64,000 bases of DNA from JAIEOG01 sp964519985 (GCA_964519985.1 CAZFMF010000002.1:1-64000); one strand, 5' to 3'; shown: positions 7,531-16,249, numbered from the stretch's first letter. The notes: generated from the sequence alone by a model not told the origin. Translations and numbers: made by a program.

Positions 7531-8484
7531 TCGGTAATCACAGTCCGCTAAACGACGTAACGTAACCGTCAACGATTCCTCGTTGTATCCCCGCGCCAGT
7601 TCCTGAATTTTCGGCACAAAGAACGGCGGCACGCCGATCTGCGGCGCCAAGACTTTCGGATCCCGAACTCCCGTCGCCATCAGATGCCGGCACTGAGCCA
7701 CCTGACGAAAATGCCGCAACACGATGGATAGGATTTTGATTTCGCTCTCGCCGTTGGCCAGTAAGCGCTGGAGTTTCAGCATGGCCGCCATCGGCCGCCG
7801 GGCGACGACATCTTCGCTGAGTTGAAACACATCATCGGCCGCGGAGCCGCCACCGCAAACCTCGCGCACATCTTCGGCGGTAATTCGGGGGCGGGCACCG
7901 ACGTAGAGCGCCGCTTTATCCGATTCTGCCGCCACCAGGGAAAGACTACGACCGGCCGCTTCCACCAAGCCTTCCCACGCCGGAGCATCGATCTCTTTGC
8001 CGCAACGGCGCTCGAAGAAACTGCGCCACTTCGGCCAATCGCGATCCCACGGTTCGGCCACTTCTAAGACCGTACCGTGCTTTTCGATTTCCTTGACCCA
8101 GGTTTTTCGTTTGTCGGCCTTCTCGGCCAGAATCAAAAAGCACGTCTGGGGGGCGGGGTTTTTGAAGTAGGCTTCCAAACGCTCCAGCAACGCCGCGGGC
8201 GCCTTCTCAAATCGACGACAAACAACCAAGCGGGTGGAGTCCGGGGCATCGAAGAGTCCCGGTAGCGTATCCAAAGAAGCAATCAAATCGGCGGGGAGCA
8301 CCTGCTCCGCATCGAAGACATCGTAGTTGAATCCGCCGCCGTCCCCGCTGCCCAGGAAATGTTTGCGCACGCGCTCCGCGAATTCCCCGGCCTGAAAAGG
8401 TTCTTCGCCGGCGACGAGGTAAATCCGCGACGCGTTTCCCCCTTCGAGATCCCGCAGGGCCTGGGCGAGGGTGACCGTCGCCAT
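7459..8484 (-). CDS. holA: DNA polymerase III delta subunit HolA
   Basis: The 341-residue clamp-loader subunit opens the sliding clamp during replication. The N-terminal AAA+-like fold starts RIYLVAGEEPFQAGEFAERV and lacks a working P-loop, as expected for delta. Domain III is the helical collar (DVFQLSEDVVARRPMAAMLK, then a helix carrying ILSIVLRHFRQVAQCRHL). Length fits HolA (about 340). Its ATG overlaps the lptE stop as TAATG, so the two are translationally coupled. The lptE-holA pair is conserved in proteobacteria, which strengthens both calls. Confidence 0.9.
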   Translation of the reverse strand: MATVTLAQALRDLEGGNASRIYLVAGEEPFQAGEFAERVRKHFLGSGDGGGFNYDVFDAEQVLPADLIASLDTLPGLFDAPDSTRLVVCRRFEKAPAALLERLEAYFKNPAPQTCFLILAEKADKRKTWVKEIEKHGTVLEVAEPWDRDWPKWRSFFERRCGKEIDAPAWEGLVEAAGRSLSLVAAESDKAALYVGARPRITAEDVREVCGGGSAADDVFQLSEDVVARRPMAAMLKLQRLLANGESEIKILSIVLRHFRQVAQCRHLMATGVRDPKVLAPQIGVPPFFVPKIQELARGYNEESLTVTLRRLADCDYRLKTGEGTLWGDFLVPHFQNGPVF

Positions 8485-9113
8485 TAAAACAGCTCCATCA
8501 TTGCGTCGTAGACATCGCGCATGATGTCGCGGGCAATTCCGGCGTACTGGGACTCAATCAAAGACTGGGTCATCGGCCCCACCGAACTGGGGGCATGAAA
8601 ATCTTGGGTGCGTGAAGTCACGGCCTCGACGCGGCGGAATCCGCTAAAACTCCCGGACCACAGCACTGCCTTTTTTTCCGGATCGGTGAGCTGGACGTTG
8701 ATCCCCACGTTCACCACGATTTCGGTGGGCAACCGGCGATAGTTCTGCAGGCCCCCAAAGGGGGTGGGCGTCAGGGCGGAAGAGTAATAGGTGATGCTGG
8801 CAACCGTGCCGAGCAGCTCATAAGCTCCCGGGTGCCGGTGCGTAATGCGAACCTGCCCGCGGCTCTGCAGTTCCCGAATCAACGCATCGGTGAAAACCCG
8901 TTCCGCGCCGATTTCATCGGTCGTATTGGTAAAGACCGGTACGAAAATTCCTTCGGGATTGGCGAAGCCGTCCTTGAGACGCTGCCGCAGACTATACCCG
9001 CACCCCGACAGGCAAAATCCCGCCAGGGCCAGGGCCAGGGCCAATACCCACCCAATGCCTTGCCACTTGCCTTCCCTTGAGCGGCCATCGTACCTTTTGC
9101 CTGATTCAAACAT
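8484..9113 (-). CDS. lptE: LPS assembly lipoprotein LptE
   Basis: The 209-residue lipoprotein has a basic N-terminus, a hydrophobic stretch built from an LA dipeptide run, and the lipobox LSGC at about residue 38, followed by GYSLRQRL, the usual start of LptE. The mature part (EGIFVPVFTNTTDEIGAERV, then a helix FTDALIRELQSR) has the beta-alpha-beta pattern of the family. LptE plugs the LptD barrel in the outer membrane at the last step of LPS export. It is coupled to holA downstream. A tandem hexanucleotide repeat lies in the signal peptide (9022-9043). Confidence 0.85.
   Translation of the reverse strand: MFESGKRYDGRSREGKWQGIGWVLALALALAGFCLSGCGYSLRQRLKDGFANPEGIFVPVFTNTTDEIGAERVFTDALIRELQSRGQVRITHRHPGAYELLGTVASITYYSSALTPTPFGGLQNYRRLPTEIVVNVGINVQLTDPEKKAVLWSGSFSGFRRVEAVTSRTQDFHAPSSVGPMTQSLIESQYAGIARDIMRDVYDAMMELF
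9022..9043. repeat. Tandem hexanucleotide repeat in the lptE signal peptide
   Basis: GCCAGG is repeated 3.7 times without a mismatch. On the coding strand it encodes Leu-Ala dipeptides in the hydrophobic core of the LptE leader. Slippage by one unit would add or remove two residues in frame. Confidence 0.8.
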
Positions 9114-9164
9114 CTTTAGAGAGCCACACTAGCAGACTGTGAGCCATTGGAAAGGGTGAGCGCC

Positions 9165-10340
9165 TTGGAAGAAGTCTTCATTTTATCCGCCGTCCGAACC
9201 CCGGTCGGAGCGTATCTCGGCAGTCTTAAAGAGGTTTCCGCGCCGAAACTCGGGGCCACCGCCATTGCTGAAGCCGTTGCTCGCGCCGGCATTTCCAAAG
9301 AGGCGATCGATGAATGCCTAATGGGTTGCGTCCTGCCGGCCGGTCAGGGGCAGGCGCCGGCCCGGCAAGCCGCGATCTATGCGGGACTTCCCCAGTCTGT
9401 CCGCTGCACTACCGTGAATCGGGTTTGCGGTAGCGGTCTGAAGACCGTGATGCTCGCCGCTCAGGCCATCCAAACCGGCGATTCCCAAATCGTCGTGGCG
9501 GGTGGAATGGAGAATATGAGCCGAGTGCCCTACTACCTCGATCGCGCCCGCGAAGGCTATCGCCTGGGACCCGGCAAACTCCAAGATGGGATCATTCTCG
9601 ACGGCCTCTGGGACGTGTACGGCGATAAGCACATGGGAAATTGCGCCGAACTTTGCTCGAAGGAAAAAAAGATTTCGCGCGAAGAGCAAGACCGCTACGC
9701 CAAGCAGAGTTACCTGCGAGCGCAAGCGGCGATCGCCAAGGGGCTCTTCCAAAATGAAATCGTGCCGGTCACTGTGCCCGGCAAGCAGCCCGTCACGGTT
9801 TCCGTCGACGAAGGCCCGGGCAAAGCGAAGCTCGATAAACTGCCCGAGTTAAAACCCGCCTTCGATAAAGAGGGCACGGTTACCGCCGCTAATGCGAGCT
9901 CACTCAACGATGGCGCGGCCGCGCTGGTTTTGGCTTCCGGATCGATCGTCAAGAAACTTGGGCTCAAACCGATCGCCAAGATCGTCGCCCAGGCCAGTCA
10001 CGCCCAGGCGCCCGAGTGGTTCACGACCGCCCCGGTTCCGGCGGTAGAAAAACTCCTGGCCAAAGCCAAGGTGCCGATTGCCGACGTGGATTTCTTCGAA
10101 ATCAACGAGGCCTTTTCGGTGGTCGCGCTAGCCTGCGTGCAAGGCCTCGGAATCGACGAATCGAAAGTGAACGCCCGCGGCGGCGCGGTGGCCCTGGGCC
10201 ACCCCATCGGCGCCAGCGGGGCGCGCATCCTGACGACGCTGATCCACACACTCGTCAGCGAAAAGAAAAAACGGGGCGTGGCGGCGATCTGTATCGGGGG
10301 CGGTGAAGCTTCCGCCGTTCTCGTGGAGACGGTGGCGTGA
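9165..10340 (+). CDS. Thiolase family protein, likely acetyl-CoA acetyltransferase
   Basis: The 391-residue cytoplasmic enzyme condenses two acetyl-CoA or cleaves 3-ketoacyl-CoA. The acyl-accepting Cys is in TVNRVCGSGLKTV (near residue 88), the His in EINEAFSVVA and the second Cys/His motif in AICIGGGEA with GHPIGASGARI. Length is that of biosynthetic thiolases (about 390). I place the start at TTG 9165 (giving MEEVFILSAVRTPVG, preceded by AAAGGG at a workable distance); TTG 9147 and GTG 9156 are alternatives. It begins divergently from lptE and overlaps the next gene by 4 bases (GTGA). Direction, synthesis or beta-oxidation, cannot be told from sequence. Confidence 0.92.
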   Translation: MEEVFILSAVRTPVGAYLGSLKEVSAPKLGATAIAEAVARAGISKEAIDECLMGCVLPAGQGQAPARQAAIYAGLPQSVRCTTVNRVCGSGLKTVMLAAQAIQTGDSQIVVAGGMENMSRVPYYLDRAREGYRLGPGKLQDGIILDGLWDVYGDKHMGNCAELCSKEKKISREEQDRYAKQSYLRAQAAIAKGLFQNEIVPVTVPGKQPVTVSVDEGPGKAKLDKLPELKPAFDKEGTVTAANASSLNDGAAALVLASGSIVKKLGLKPIAKIVAQASHAQAPEWFTTAPVPAVEKLLAKAKVPIADVDFFEINEAFSVVALACVQGLGIDESKVNARGGAVALGHPIGASGARILTTLIHTLVSEKKKRGVAAICIGGGEASAVLVETVA

Positions 10341-10609
10341 TCCGCACTCCCGGCGATCCCGAGTTAGAGTGGAAACTCCTCCAACGCATCGGCGAGAAGA
10401 TCCGAGAACGGCGTCGGGAGTTTGACCACTACACGCGCCAATTGGATAGCGAGCTGCGGGGGGAACTCCCCCGGTTGAGCGCCGCCGATCGTCTCAAGTT
10501 TCGCGTTCTCCACCGGCAGTTTGACGGGGGAAAAATGCCGGGGTTGCCAGTAGCGGTGGCCGCCGGCCGTTTCTTGATCCGCTCTTACCGCAAGCTGAGG
10601 GGCGCTTAG
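10337..10609 (+). CDS. Small charged protein of unknown function
   Basis: The 90-residue protein starts at a GTG overlapping the thiolase stop and ends 1 base before the glycosyltransferase, so it is in the same transcript. It is rich in Arg, Glu and Leu (KLLQRIGEKIRERRREFDHY) and probably forms a helical hairpin or coiled coil at residues 8-45, followed by AADRLKFRVLHRQFDGGKMP and a Gly/Ala/Val-rich turn. No membrane segment, no signal peptide and no family I recognise. Confidence 0.65.
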   Translation: MIRTPGDPELEWKLLQRIGEKIRERRREFDHYTRQLDSELRGELPRLSAADRLKFRVLHRQFDGGKMPGLPVAVAAGRFLIRSYRKLRGA

Positions 10610-10610
10610 G

Positions 10611-11711
10611 ATGTCGTCCCAACCGATTACCATCCACCAGTTTCACTTCACGGCGACCGCCGGTGACGCCATCACGAATCAGATGCGACTGATTCGCTTG
10701 GCGCTCGCGGAAGCGGGGATCGGCGGAGACATTTTTGTCGTCGAAAATCGCGCTCCCGAAGCGTACGGAATTCGCCGCTTCGATCCGGCGCAAATGTGGA
10801 ACAGCGATCTGGTTTTGATCCACCATAGCCACGCCAACCCGAGACTATCGGATGTGCTGGGCATCGAAATTCCGAAGGCGCTGATTTACCACAACGTGAC
10901 CCCCGCCGGTTTCTTCCTACACGATCCGTACCTGGCTCGTTTTTCGCAAGACGGTCGCAATCAACTCAAGGCCTTCGTCGGCAACGTAGTCGCGACATTT
11001 GGCGACTCGCGTTTCAACTGCGCGGAGTTGGAACTGGTGGGGTTGCCTAAGCCGACCGTTTTTCCGCTCCTCGATTTGGCCGCCCCCGTGCCGGAAAGCG
11101 CCGCCGCCCCCCACCGCCGGGGGGCCCGCCAATTGCTCTTCGTCGGCAAACTCACGCCCCACAAGAATCAGGCGCTGCTCATCCAGATGCTCTACTACTT
11201 GCAAAAAGGTTATCCGGATCAGTACTCCCTCGTGCTCGCCGGACGTTCCGATCCCCTGTACGGCGAATACCTACGCCTGCTCGCGAAAGGGTTGGGACTG
11301 GCGGACCGTGTGCGACTCACCGGACCGATTTCGCAATCTGAATTGGAAAGGCTATACGCGGAATCGGATGCCCTCGTTTGTGCGAGCTTGCACGAGGGCT
11401 TCTGCGTTCCCTTGGTCGAAGCGATGCAAAGGCGCCTGCCGATCTTCGCCATTCCCACGACCGGGGTGCGGGAGACGTTGGGGAAGTCCGCGGTGCGCTG
11501 GACCACGCGCATTCCGTATAAGATGGCCGAATCCGTCGACACGTTGCTTTCCGATCCGGACGCCATACACACGGTTCTCGCCGGACAGGACCGCCGTTTG
11601 CGGGAAATTGCGACCGTCCACCGCGCGGAACGGATTCCGATCCTCCTACGAGAACTCGTGGAGAACTTGCGCCATATGCGGCCGACGCGACCGCTGGAGT
11701 CCACGCTTTGA
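10611..11711 (+). CDS. GT4 family glycosyltransferase
   Basis: The 366-residue retaining glycosyltransferase has a GT-B fold. The N-terminal half begins TIHQFHFTATAGDAITNQM, an unusual start seen in enzymes that bind the acceptor through an N-terminal Gly-poor loop. The C-terminal half holds the donor-site signature QLLFVGKLTPHKNQALLI and the E-x7-E motif in EGFCVPLVEAMQ. These enzymes use nucleotide-sugars to extend surface glycans. The sugar and acceptor cannot be named. It overlaps the NUDIX gene by 4 bases, and the neighbours give no polysaccharide cluster. Confidence 0.88.
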   Translation: MSSQPITIHQFHFTATAGDAITNQMRLIRLALAEAGIGGDIFVVENRAPEAYGIRRFDPAQMWNSDLVLIHHSHANPRLSDVLGIEIPKALIYHNVTPAGFFLHDPYLARFSQDGRNQLKAFVGNVVATFGDSRFNCAELELVGLPKPTVFPLLDLAAPVPESAAAPHRRGARQLLFVGKLTPHKNQALLIQMLYYLQKGYPDQYSLVLAGRSDPLYGEYLRLLAKGLGLADRVRLTGPISQSELERLYAESDALVCASLHEGFCVPLVEAMQRRLPIFAIPTTGVRETLGKSAVRWTTRIPYKMAESVDTLLSDPDAIHTVLAGQDRRLREIATVHRAERIPILLRELVENLRHMRPTRPLESTL

Positions 11712-12319
11712 AACATTTTTTGGAGGCACTGGCGCTTTACCGGCAGAACTGCGAACAGATTTGGTCGCCGGATCACCGGGCGCAGGCCGCCCTTGTGCCC
11801 CGGTTCGAAGCACTCGCGGCCGAGGGCGAAAAGGCGCTCACCCGCGGGAATTTGCCTGCACACCTAACCGGCTCGTTACTGATCGCGAGTCCGAGTTTGG
11901 ACGCCGTGCTGCTGACCCACCACCGAAAGCTGGGGCTTTGGTTGCAACTGGGTGGGCACGCCGATGGCGATGCCGATCTGGCGGCGGTGGCGCTGCGCGA
12001 AGGCCAGGAAGAATCGGGCGTGAAAGCGCTGCGCTTCTTTCCCCTGGCCGATCTTTTCGACCGCGATTCAGAAAGCCCGGTGATTTTTGACTTAGACATT
12101 CACCGCATCCCCGCCCGAAAAACGGAGCCCGAACATCTGCACTACGATGTGCGGTACCTCGCTATCACCGAGCGTGAACGCCCCTTGATCGTCTCCGCGG
12201 AATCCAATGAATTGCGCTGGATCCCACTTTCTGACGCATACGGTCTCACTGCCGAACCGAGCATGCACCGCCAGTTTGATAAACTAGCGTGGGTCAGAAA
12301 AAACTGGAACACGGCATGA
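11708..12319 (+). CDS. NUDIX hydrolase
   Basis: The 203-residue enzyme has the NUDIX box running from GGHADGDADLAAVALREGQE into ESGV. The first glutamate of the consensus G-x5-E is Ala here, while the metal-binding REx2EE part is intact. The GGHADGD form marks a subfamily of about 180-200 residues whose members keep this feature. It probably hydrolyses a nucleoside diphosphate linked to a small group; the substrate is unknown. It starts inside the end of the glycosyltransferase gene and its stop overlaps the next start (ATGA), so all five genes from the thiolase on are likely co-translated. Confidence 0.87.
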   Translation: MKHFLEALALYRQNCEQIWSPDHRAQAALVPRFEALAAEGEKALTRGNLPAHLTGSLLIASPSLDAVLLTHHRKLGLWLQLGGHADGDADLAAVALREGQEESGVKALRFFPLADLFDRDSESPVIFDLDIHRIPARKTEPEHLHYDVRYLAITERERPLIVSAESNELRWIPLSDAYGLTAEPSMHRQFDKLAWVRKNWNTA

Positions 12320-13617
12320 ACAGAAAATTCTCGGTTTGGCTCTCGGTGGCTCTCCTTTCCGTCGGCTGCGGACTTATCAAAGGGGGCGGGGCCGGCATCG
12401 ATACCACCTTTGGCAATCAGGGCTACGCCACGGTGGCGGTCTCGGCCGGTGAAGACAAAGTCAACACCATGGCCACCGCCGGCGATGGATCGATTTACCT
12501 GGTGGGAGCGACGCGGGCGGCCTCGCAAGATTTTGCGGTGGCCAAACTCAGCGCGGAAGGCGCCCTCGACACCACCTTCGGAACCGACGGTAAGACGTTG
12601 GTCGACTTTGGATCCGACGACGAAGCGTTTTCCGCCTTGCCCCAAACCGATGGCGGCTTGTTGGTGATCGGTCGTTCGGTGGTGGGCGGGAATGCGAAAC
12701 TCGCGGTGACGCGACTGAGCGCCACCGGCGCGGTGGACACGGCCTTCGGCACCCAAGGAAAATTCGATTCCGTGATCGGAGTCGGCGCCGAGTTTCGGGC
12801 CTGTGCGCAAGACAGCCTGCGCCGAATCCTGGTTGCCGGAAGTGCCGCGATCTTGGGCACCCGGCGCTTTGTCGTCGTGCGGCTCACCGCGACCGGGGCC
12901 TTGGACAAATCGTTTGGCGATGCCGGCGTGTCGACGCTCAGTCCGGGCGCGGCCGGGGATTCGGCCACTTCCCTGATTGTCACCGCTAGCCGGATTTACG
13001 TGGGTGGGACGCGGATCGCGAGTCGGGCATCGAGCAATTCCGATTTCTCCGTTTTGGCCCTGACCCACACGGGCGCGTTGGACCCATTCTTCGCCAACTC
13101 GGGAGTTTTTAGCTTTGATTTCACGAGCGTGGAATCGACCACGATCGGTAGCAATCCGGCATTGGACACCTTGAACGCCATGACGATGGATAGTAGCGGC
13201 CGGATTGTCTTGGCGGGGGAATCCATCGGCTCCACGGGAAGTCGCCTCGCCGCCATCCGGATCTCGGCGGCGGGCGCGTTAGACACGACGTTTGGCGTCG
13301 TTTCCAGTGTTTTTCTGGGCCAGTTCAAGGTAGCGCCGGAGGGTCGCGTGCATTCGGTGATCGCCAATGCGGGCTACCTGCTCACCGGCACCGCCGACAA
13401 TCCGAAGGGGACGCTGAAAGAAACCGAAGCACGCACCTACATCGCGTTGACCAAGCTGAGTGAAAGCGGACAACCGACGGGCTCCGACCTGCTCTCGACC
13501 GGCAATCGGGCGGAAGCCAAGGCCTCCGCGTTAGGAGCGGATGGGAAGTGGTTAGTCGGCGGGAGTGTTTTCAACGGTACCGACTGGGATTTCCTCGCCC
13601 TTCGTTACAATCGGTAG
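12316..13617 (+). CDS. Lipoprotein with delta-60 (NHL-like) repeats
   Basis: The 433-residue protein starts at the ATG overlapping the NUDIX stop. Its leader MNRKFSVWLSVALLSVGCG ends in a lipobox, so it is an outer or inner membrane lipoprotein. At least six repeats of about 55-60 residues each carry the delta-60 motif L-D-x-x-F-G (IDTTFGNQG, LDTTFGTDG, VDTAFGTQG, LDKSFGDAG, LDPFFANSG, LDTTFGVVS). Such repeats build a beta-propeller, often on the cell surface. The function is unknown. The last 66 bases overlap antisense with the small membrane-protein gene. Confidence 0.82.
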   Translation: MNRKFSVWLSVALLSVGCGLIKGGGAGIDTTFGNQGYATVAVSAGEDKVNTMATAGDGSIYLVGATRAASQDFAVAKLSAEGALDTTFGTDGKTLVDFGSDDEAFSALPQTDGGLLVIGRSVVGGNAKLAVTRLSATGAVDTAFGTQGKFDSVIGVGAEFRACAQDSLRRILVAGSAAILGTRRFVVVRLTATGALDKSFGDAGVSTLSPGAAGDSATSLIVTASRIYVGGTRIASRASSNSDFSVLALTHTGALDPFFANSGVFSFDFTSVESTTIGSNPALDTLNAMTMDSSGRIVLAGESIGSTGSRLAAIRISAAGALDTTFGVVSSVFLGQFKVAPEGRVHSVIANAGYLLTGTADNPKGTLKETEARTYIALTKLSESGQPTGSDLLSTGNRAEAKASALGADGKWLVGGSVFNGTDWDFLALRYNR

Positions 13618-13833
13618 GCCGATCCAAAGGTGTATTCCAATTCCGATTTGGGCCACGAGCCAAGTCCGTCCCGTCCAAGTGAAAAAGATCGATTCTAAAA
13701 AGTCGGTGAAAATCGGCACGGGGCTTTGGCCAAACGCCCGGTAGAAAAACCAGGCTTTGATGCCGGTCAGCAGGGCCGCGAGCGCAAGCCCCATCCAGAG
13801 CCCTCGACTGACCTGTTTCAGAGCCGTGTTCAT
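13552..13833 (-). CDS. Small two-helix membrane protein
   Basis: The 93-residue product starts at the ATG at 13833, preceded by GGAGGCGAG. Two membrane segments are clear: RGLWMGLALAALLTGIKAWF and WLVAQIGIGIHLWIGLPIV. Between them is a loop with SPVPIFTDFLESIFF. It is translationally coupled to the GH5 gene upstream (ATGA overlap) and its 3' end lies antisense over the end of the lipoprotein gene. No family recognised; coupling and the ribosome site argue it is real. Confidence 0.6.
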   Translation of the reverse strand: MNTALKQVSRGLWMGLALAALLTGIKAWFFYRAFGQSPVPIFTDFLESIFFTWTGRTWLVAQIGIGIHLWIGLPIVTKGEEIPVGTVENTPAD

Positions 13834-15260
13834 CTCGCCTCCGACGAACGAATCACCAAGCGGTGGTTCCCCGCGCGCGCGGAGCGGCAAATCACTCGCG
13901 CCCCCGAATCATAAGCACATACGGCTTCCGGCGGCCAAACTTCCAAAACGGGTTTAGCGGGAAAGATCGCCTGGGGTGCGAAAGCCACCGTTTCCCCCGC
14001 GCTCGGATCATTTTCCCACTCCAGGGTGAAAGACTGCGTGCGCCGGGTCGTCGCGGCCAGCCGATCCTCCATTTTCACCGGCGTACCCGCGATGCGCACG
14101 GCGTGCGGTCGGGGGCGAAAGTGGCGCAGGTTCCCTTGGTTGTCGACGATGCTGGCATCTTCGGCATTCCAATCATCCTGACGTGCCGGCGTCCAGGTGG
14201 GAATGTAGCTCCACTCCATGGCCGAAAAGAAACGCCGATTCCATTGCGCGTAGAGGCCCTCAAGGTATCTTCGCGCCAATTCCAGATCAGCACCCGCCTT
14301 CGGATGGCCGAACTCACCGATCCAAACCGGGACGTTCCAACGGCCCGCCGTGCGCTCGATGTCACTGATCTCGATCTCGCTGAAATCGGACCACCAACCC
14401 AGCAGATGCCGTCCCAGTCCCAGCATTTGCAGATCATAGAAATGCGGAGCGAAAGCGAAGTTATCAAACTCCGGTTTGCGCATGCGCGGGGAGATCACCA
14501 TTCCCGGGCCTAGACTCACGCGCCCGGCCACCGGTTCGAGAAACAAAATTTTGGTGGGATCGACGGCGCGAATCGCGCGCGCGGCGTCCGTATAGAGCGG
14601 GAGCAGCTGCGAATCCCAATCGCCGCGGGTGGGCTCATTTAGCAAATCGTAACCAATCACCGCCGGTTCCCGACGAAAGCGCTCCGCGACCCGTTGCCAG
14701 AGGGCCACGTACCGTGTCCTCACACCATTGGCATCGGCGTAGAAAGCGTCGTAACTGGCCTTCACTTGGGGCGAAAGGATTTGCCGATCGCCCCAGTCCG
14801 CGCAAGCGGGACCGTTGTCGGGTTGGGCCAGCGGCCCAACGACGGCCCAGCGGGGAAAACCATCGCCACAGCCGTCCATCGCGAAACGGGAAAACGCGTC
14901 TTGGTGCAAGTCCACCACTACCCCTAGCCCGCGACGCCCGACTTCGCGCACAAGGTTCGCGTACCACTCGAGATAGGCCACGTCGTACTTGCCCTTCACG
15001 GGCTCGAAACTTTCCCAGTTGAAAAGCAATCGGATGGTGTTGATTCCCCACCCCGGAAGGGGATCCAGGTGGGAGGCTTGGAACTTGTGCTTTACCGGGG
15101 GCGATTTGAAGGCACCGGAAACGTTCACCCCGCGCAGCAGAACGACGCCGCCGCGAGCATCGCGAAAGTATCGCCCCTGCGCGCGCAGGGGACCGACCGT
15201 TAACGGGATCTCGGCAAAAAGGGGAAGCGCGAAAAGGGCCAGCAGAAAAACCGATCGCAT
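13830..15260 (-). CDS. GH5 glycoside hydrolase, endoglycoceramidase-like
   Basis: The 476-residue secreted enzyme has a signal peptide MRSVFLLALFALPLFA. The GH5 (alpha/beta)8 barrel follows with GVNVSGAFK, the conserved WESFEPVKG and DLHQDAFSR, the acid/base E209 in DLLNEPTRGDW and the nucleophile E316 in VWIGEFGHPK. A small beta-sandwich closes the C-terminus (about 390-476). The DLHQDAFSR and LLNEP context is closer to endoglycoceramidases and related glycolipid hydrolases than to cellulases, so the substrate may be a glycosylated lipid or beta-glucoside. That is inference. It is coupled to the small membrane protein downstream and lies 12 bases after cheY. Confidence 0.82.
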   Translation of the reverse strand: MRSVFLLALFALPLFAEIPLTVGPLRAQGRYFRDARGGVVLLRGVNVSGAFKSPPVKHKFQASHLDPLPGWGINTIRLLFNWESFEPVKGKYDVAYLEWYANLVREVGRRGLGVVVDLHQDAFSRFAMDGCGDGFPRWAVVGPLAQPDNGPACADWGDRQILSPQVKASYDAFYADANGVRTRYVALWQRVAERFRREPAVIGYDLLNEPTRGDWDSQLLPLYTDAARAIRAVDPTKILFLEPVAGRVSLGPGMVISPRMRKPEFDNFAFAPHFYDLQMLGLGRHLLGWWSDFSEIEISDIERTAGRWNVPVWIGEFGHPKAGADLELARRYLEGLYAQWNRRFFSAMEWSYIPTWTPARQDDWNAEDASIVDNQGNLRHFRPRPHAVRIAGTPVKMEDRLAATTRRTQSFTLEWENDPSAGETVAFAPQAIFPAKPVLEVWPPEAVCAYDSGARVICRSARAGNHRLVIRSSEAR

Positions 15261-15272
15261 ACGGGCCCCCGG

Positions 15273-15686
15273 CTAGGCAACCTTGGGGCGTTTTTGGAAG
15301 GCGGCATTCATCGTCGCCATCAACTGTTCCTTCGTAAACGGCTTGAGGATATAGCCGCTCACTCCGGCCTGCAGGGCATGGGCAATTTGCTCACGCTGCG
15401 ATTCGGCCGTCAGCATCACGAAAACTGTTCCGGCCACGCTAGGGTTGGCGCGAATCTTTTCGAGCAGATCCAAGCCCTTTAGCTTCGGCATATTCCAATC
15501 ACTGATCACGATTTCGAATCGCTTTTTCGCTTTGTGTGCACCCTGAATTTGTTTCCAAGCGTCTTCGCCGTCGACCGCTTCCGTGATCTGGTGAAACCCG
15601 AGATCGCGCAACGCATTGGCCATGATCCGGCGCATCGTGCTCATATCGTCGACAATCAAGATCGGAGTGTCTTTCGGAATCATCAT
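15273..15686 (-). CDS. cheY: Chemotaxis response regulator CheY
   Basis: The 137-residue single-domain receiver has all active residues: acidic pair D13/D14, phospho-acceptor D63 in ISDWNMP, T93 in MLTAES and K115 in LKPF. It should take phosphate from CheA and bind the flagellar switch. There is no output domain. Its ATG overlaps the cheX stop (ATGA), and a second ATG follows directly with a better GGAG spacing. It is the only stand-alone CheY near two CheA kinases. Confidence 0.95.
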   Translation of the reverse strand: MMIPKDTPILIVDDMSTMRRIMANALRDLGFHQITEAVDGEDAWKQIQGAHKAKKRFEIVISDWNMPKLKGLDLLEKIRANPSVAGTVFVMLTAESQREQIAHALQAGVSGYILKPFTKEQLMATMNAAFQKRPKVA

Positions 15687-16177
15687 CGCTCCAGAGTCAG
15701 CTCAATTTCAAAGTCACCATCGGGCAGGGAAAATGGAATCACGACCGAAATATCGGTCGCCAGATACCAAACCTTCAAGCCCGATCCACAAACCATCGTG
15801 GGGATCCCGCGCTGGATGCCTTTGCCATCCGTACTCATAAATTTTTTCACCTTTCCCGAAATCACATTCACCAATTCCCGGATCCCATTTTCCACCGCGT
15901 CCTTGCTGTCGCGGTTGGGATCGGCCGCCATCTTCCTCAAAATCCCCTGATACGTCGAGTCAGGAAAACAAAAGCAGACCGAAACATTCGCGTGGTCGGA
16001 AAAAACACTGAATACGGCAAGGAGATCGCGGGCCACACCGAGCTGTTCGCCACGCCGGTACGGATCACGGTGCGTCAATTCGAGCGAATATTGTACGCGA
16101 AAAGTTTCCACCGCCGCCATGATGAACGGGCTAACGAGTTCCAGATCCGGACGACCGGATGCCTTCGCGGGCTCCAT
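15683..16177 (-). CDS. cheX: CheX-like CheY phosphatase
   Basis: The 164-residue protein starts at the ATG at 16177, 6 bases after AGGAG; the longer open frame to 16570 runs antisense through cheA and is not coding. The sequence PFIMAAVETFRVQYSLELTH opens the CheX/CheC/FliY phosphatase fold. ENGIRELVNVISGKVKKFMS carries the E-x2-N helix (Glu and Asn of the phosphatase motif: RELVN). It likely removes phosphate from CheY. It precedes cheY in a coupled pair, with a promoter just upstream. Confidence 0.85.
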   Translation of the reverse strand: MEPAKASGRPDLELVSPFIMAAVETFRVQYSLELTHRDPYRRGEQLGVARDLLAVFSVFSDHANVSVCFCFPDSTYQGILRKMAADPNRDSKDAVENGIRELVNVISGKVKKFMSTDGKGIQRGIPTMVCGSGLKVWYLATDISVVIPFSLPDGDFEIELTLER

Positions 16178-16208
16178 TGGGACTCCTAAATGGGAGGGTG
16201 AGTTCTTA

Positions 16209-16237
16209 AGTGTATCCGGTCGCGTAGCCCCAAACAA
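16209..16237 (-). promoter_or_regulatory. Putative sigma-70 promoter of cheX-cheY
   Basis: Read on the minus strand, TTGTTT (16232-16237) and TACACT (16209-16214) are separated by exactly 17 bases. Transcription would begin near 16202, giving a leader of about 25 bases that contains the AGGAG site of cheX. Confidence 0.5.
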
Positions 16238-16243
16238 TGGGTG

Positions 16244-16249
16244 TATAAT
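16244..16249 (+). promoter_or_regulatory. Putative -10 element upstream of cheA
   Basis: A perfect TATAAT lies 48 bases before the cheA ATG at 16298. No good -35 stands at the right distance (TCGCGT). If used, transcripts begin near 16256, which excludes the GTG at 16241 as a start and supports the ATG at 16298. Confidence 0.35.

Noticed and set aside
12142..13068. Antisense 308-codon frame over the NUDIX and delta-60 genes
   Set aside because: Composition is low-complexity Gly, His and Arg, and it crosses two clearly coding genes.
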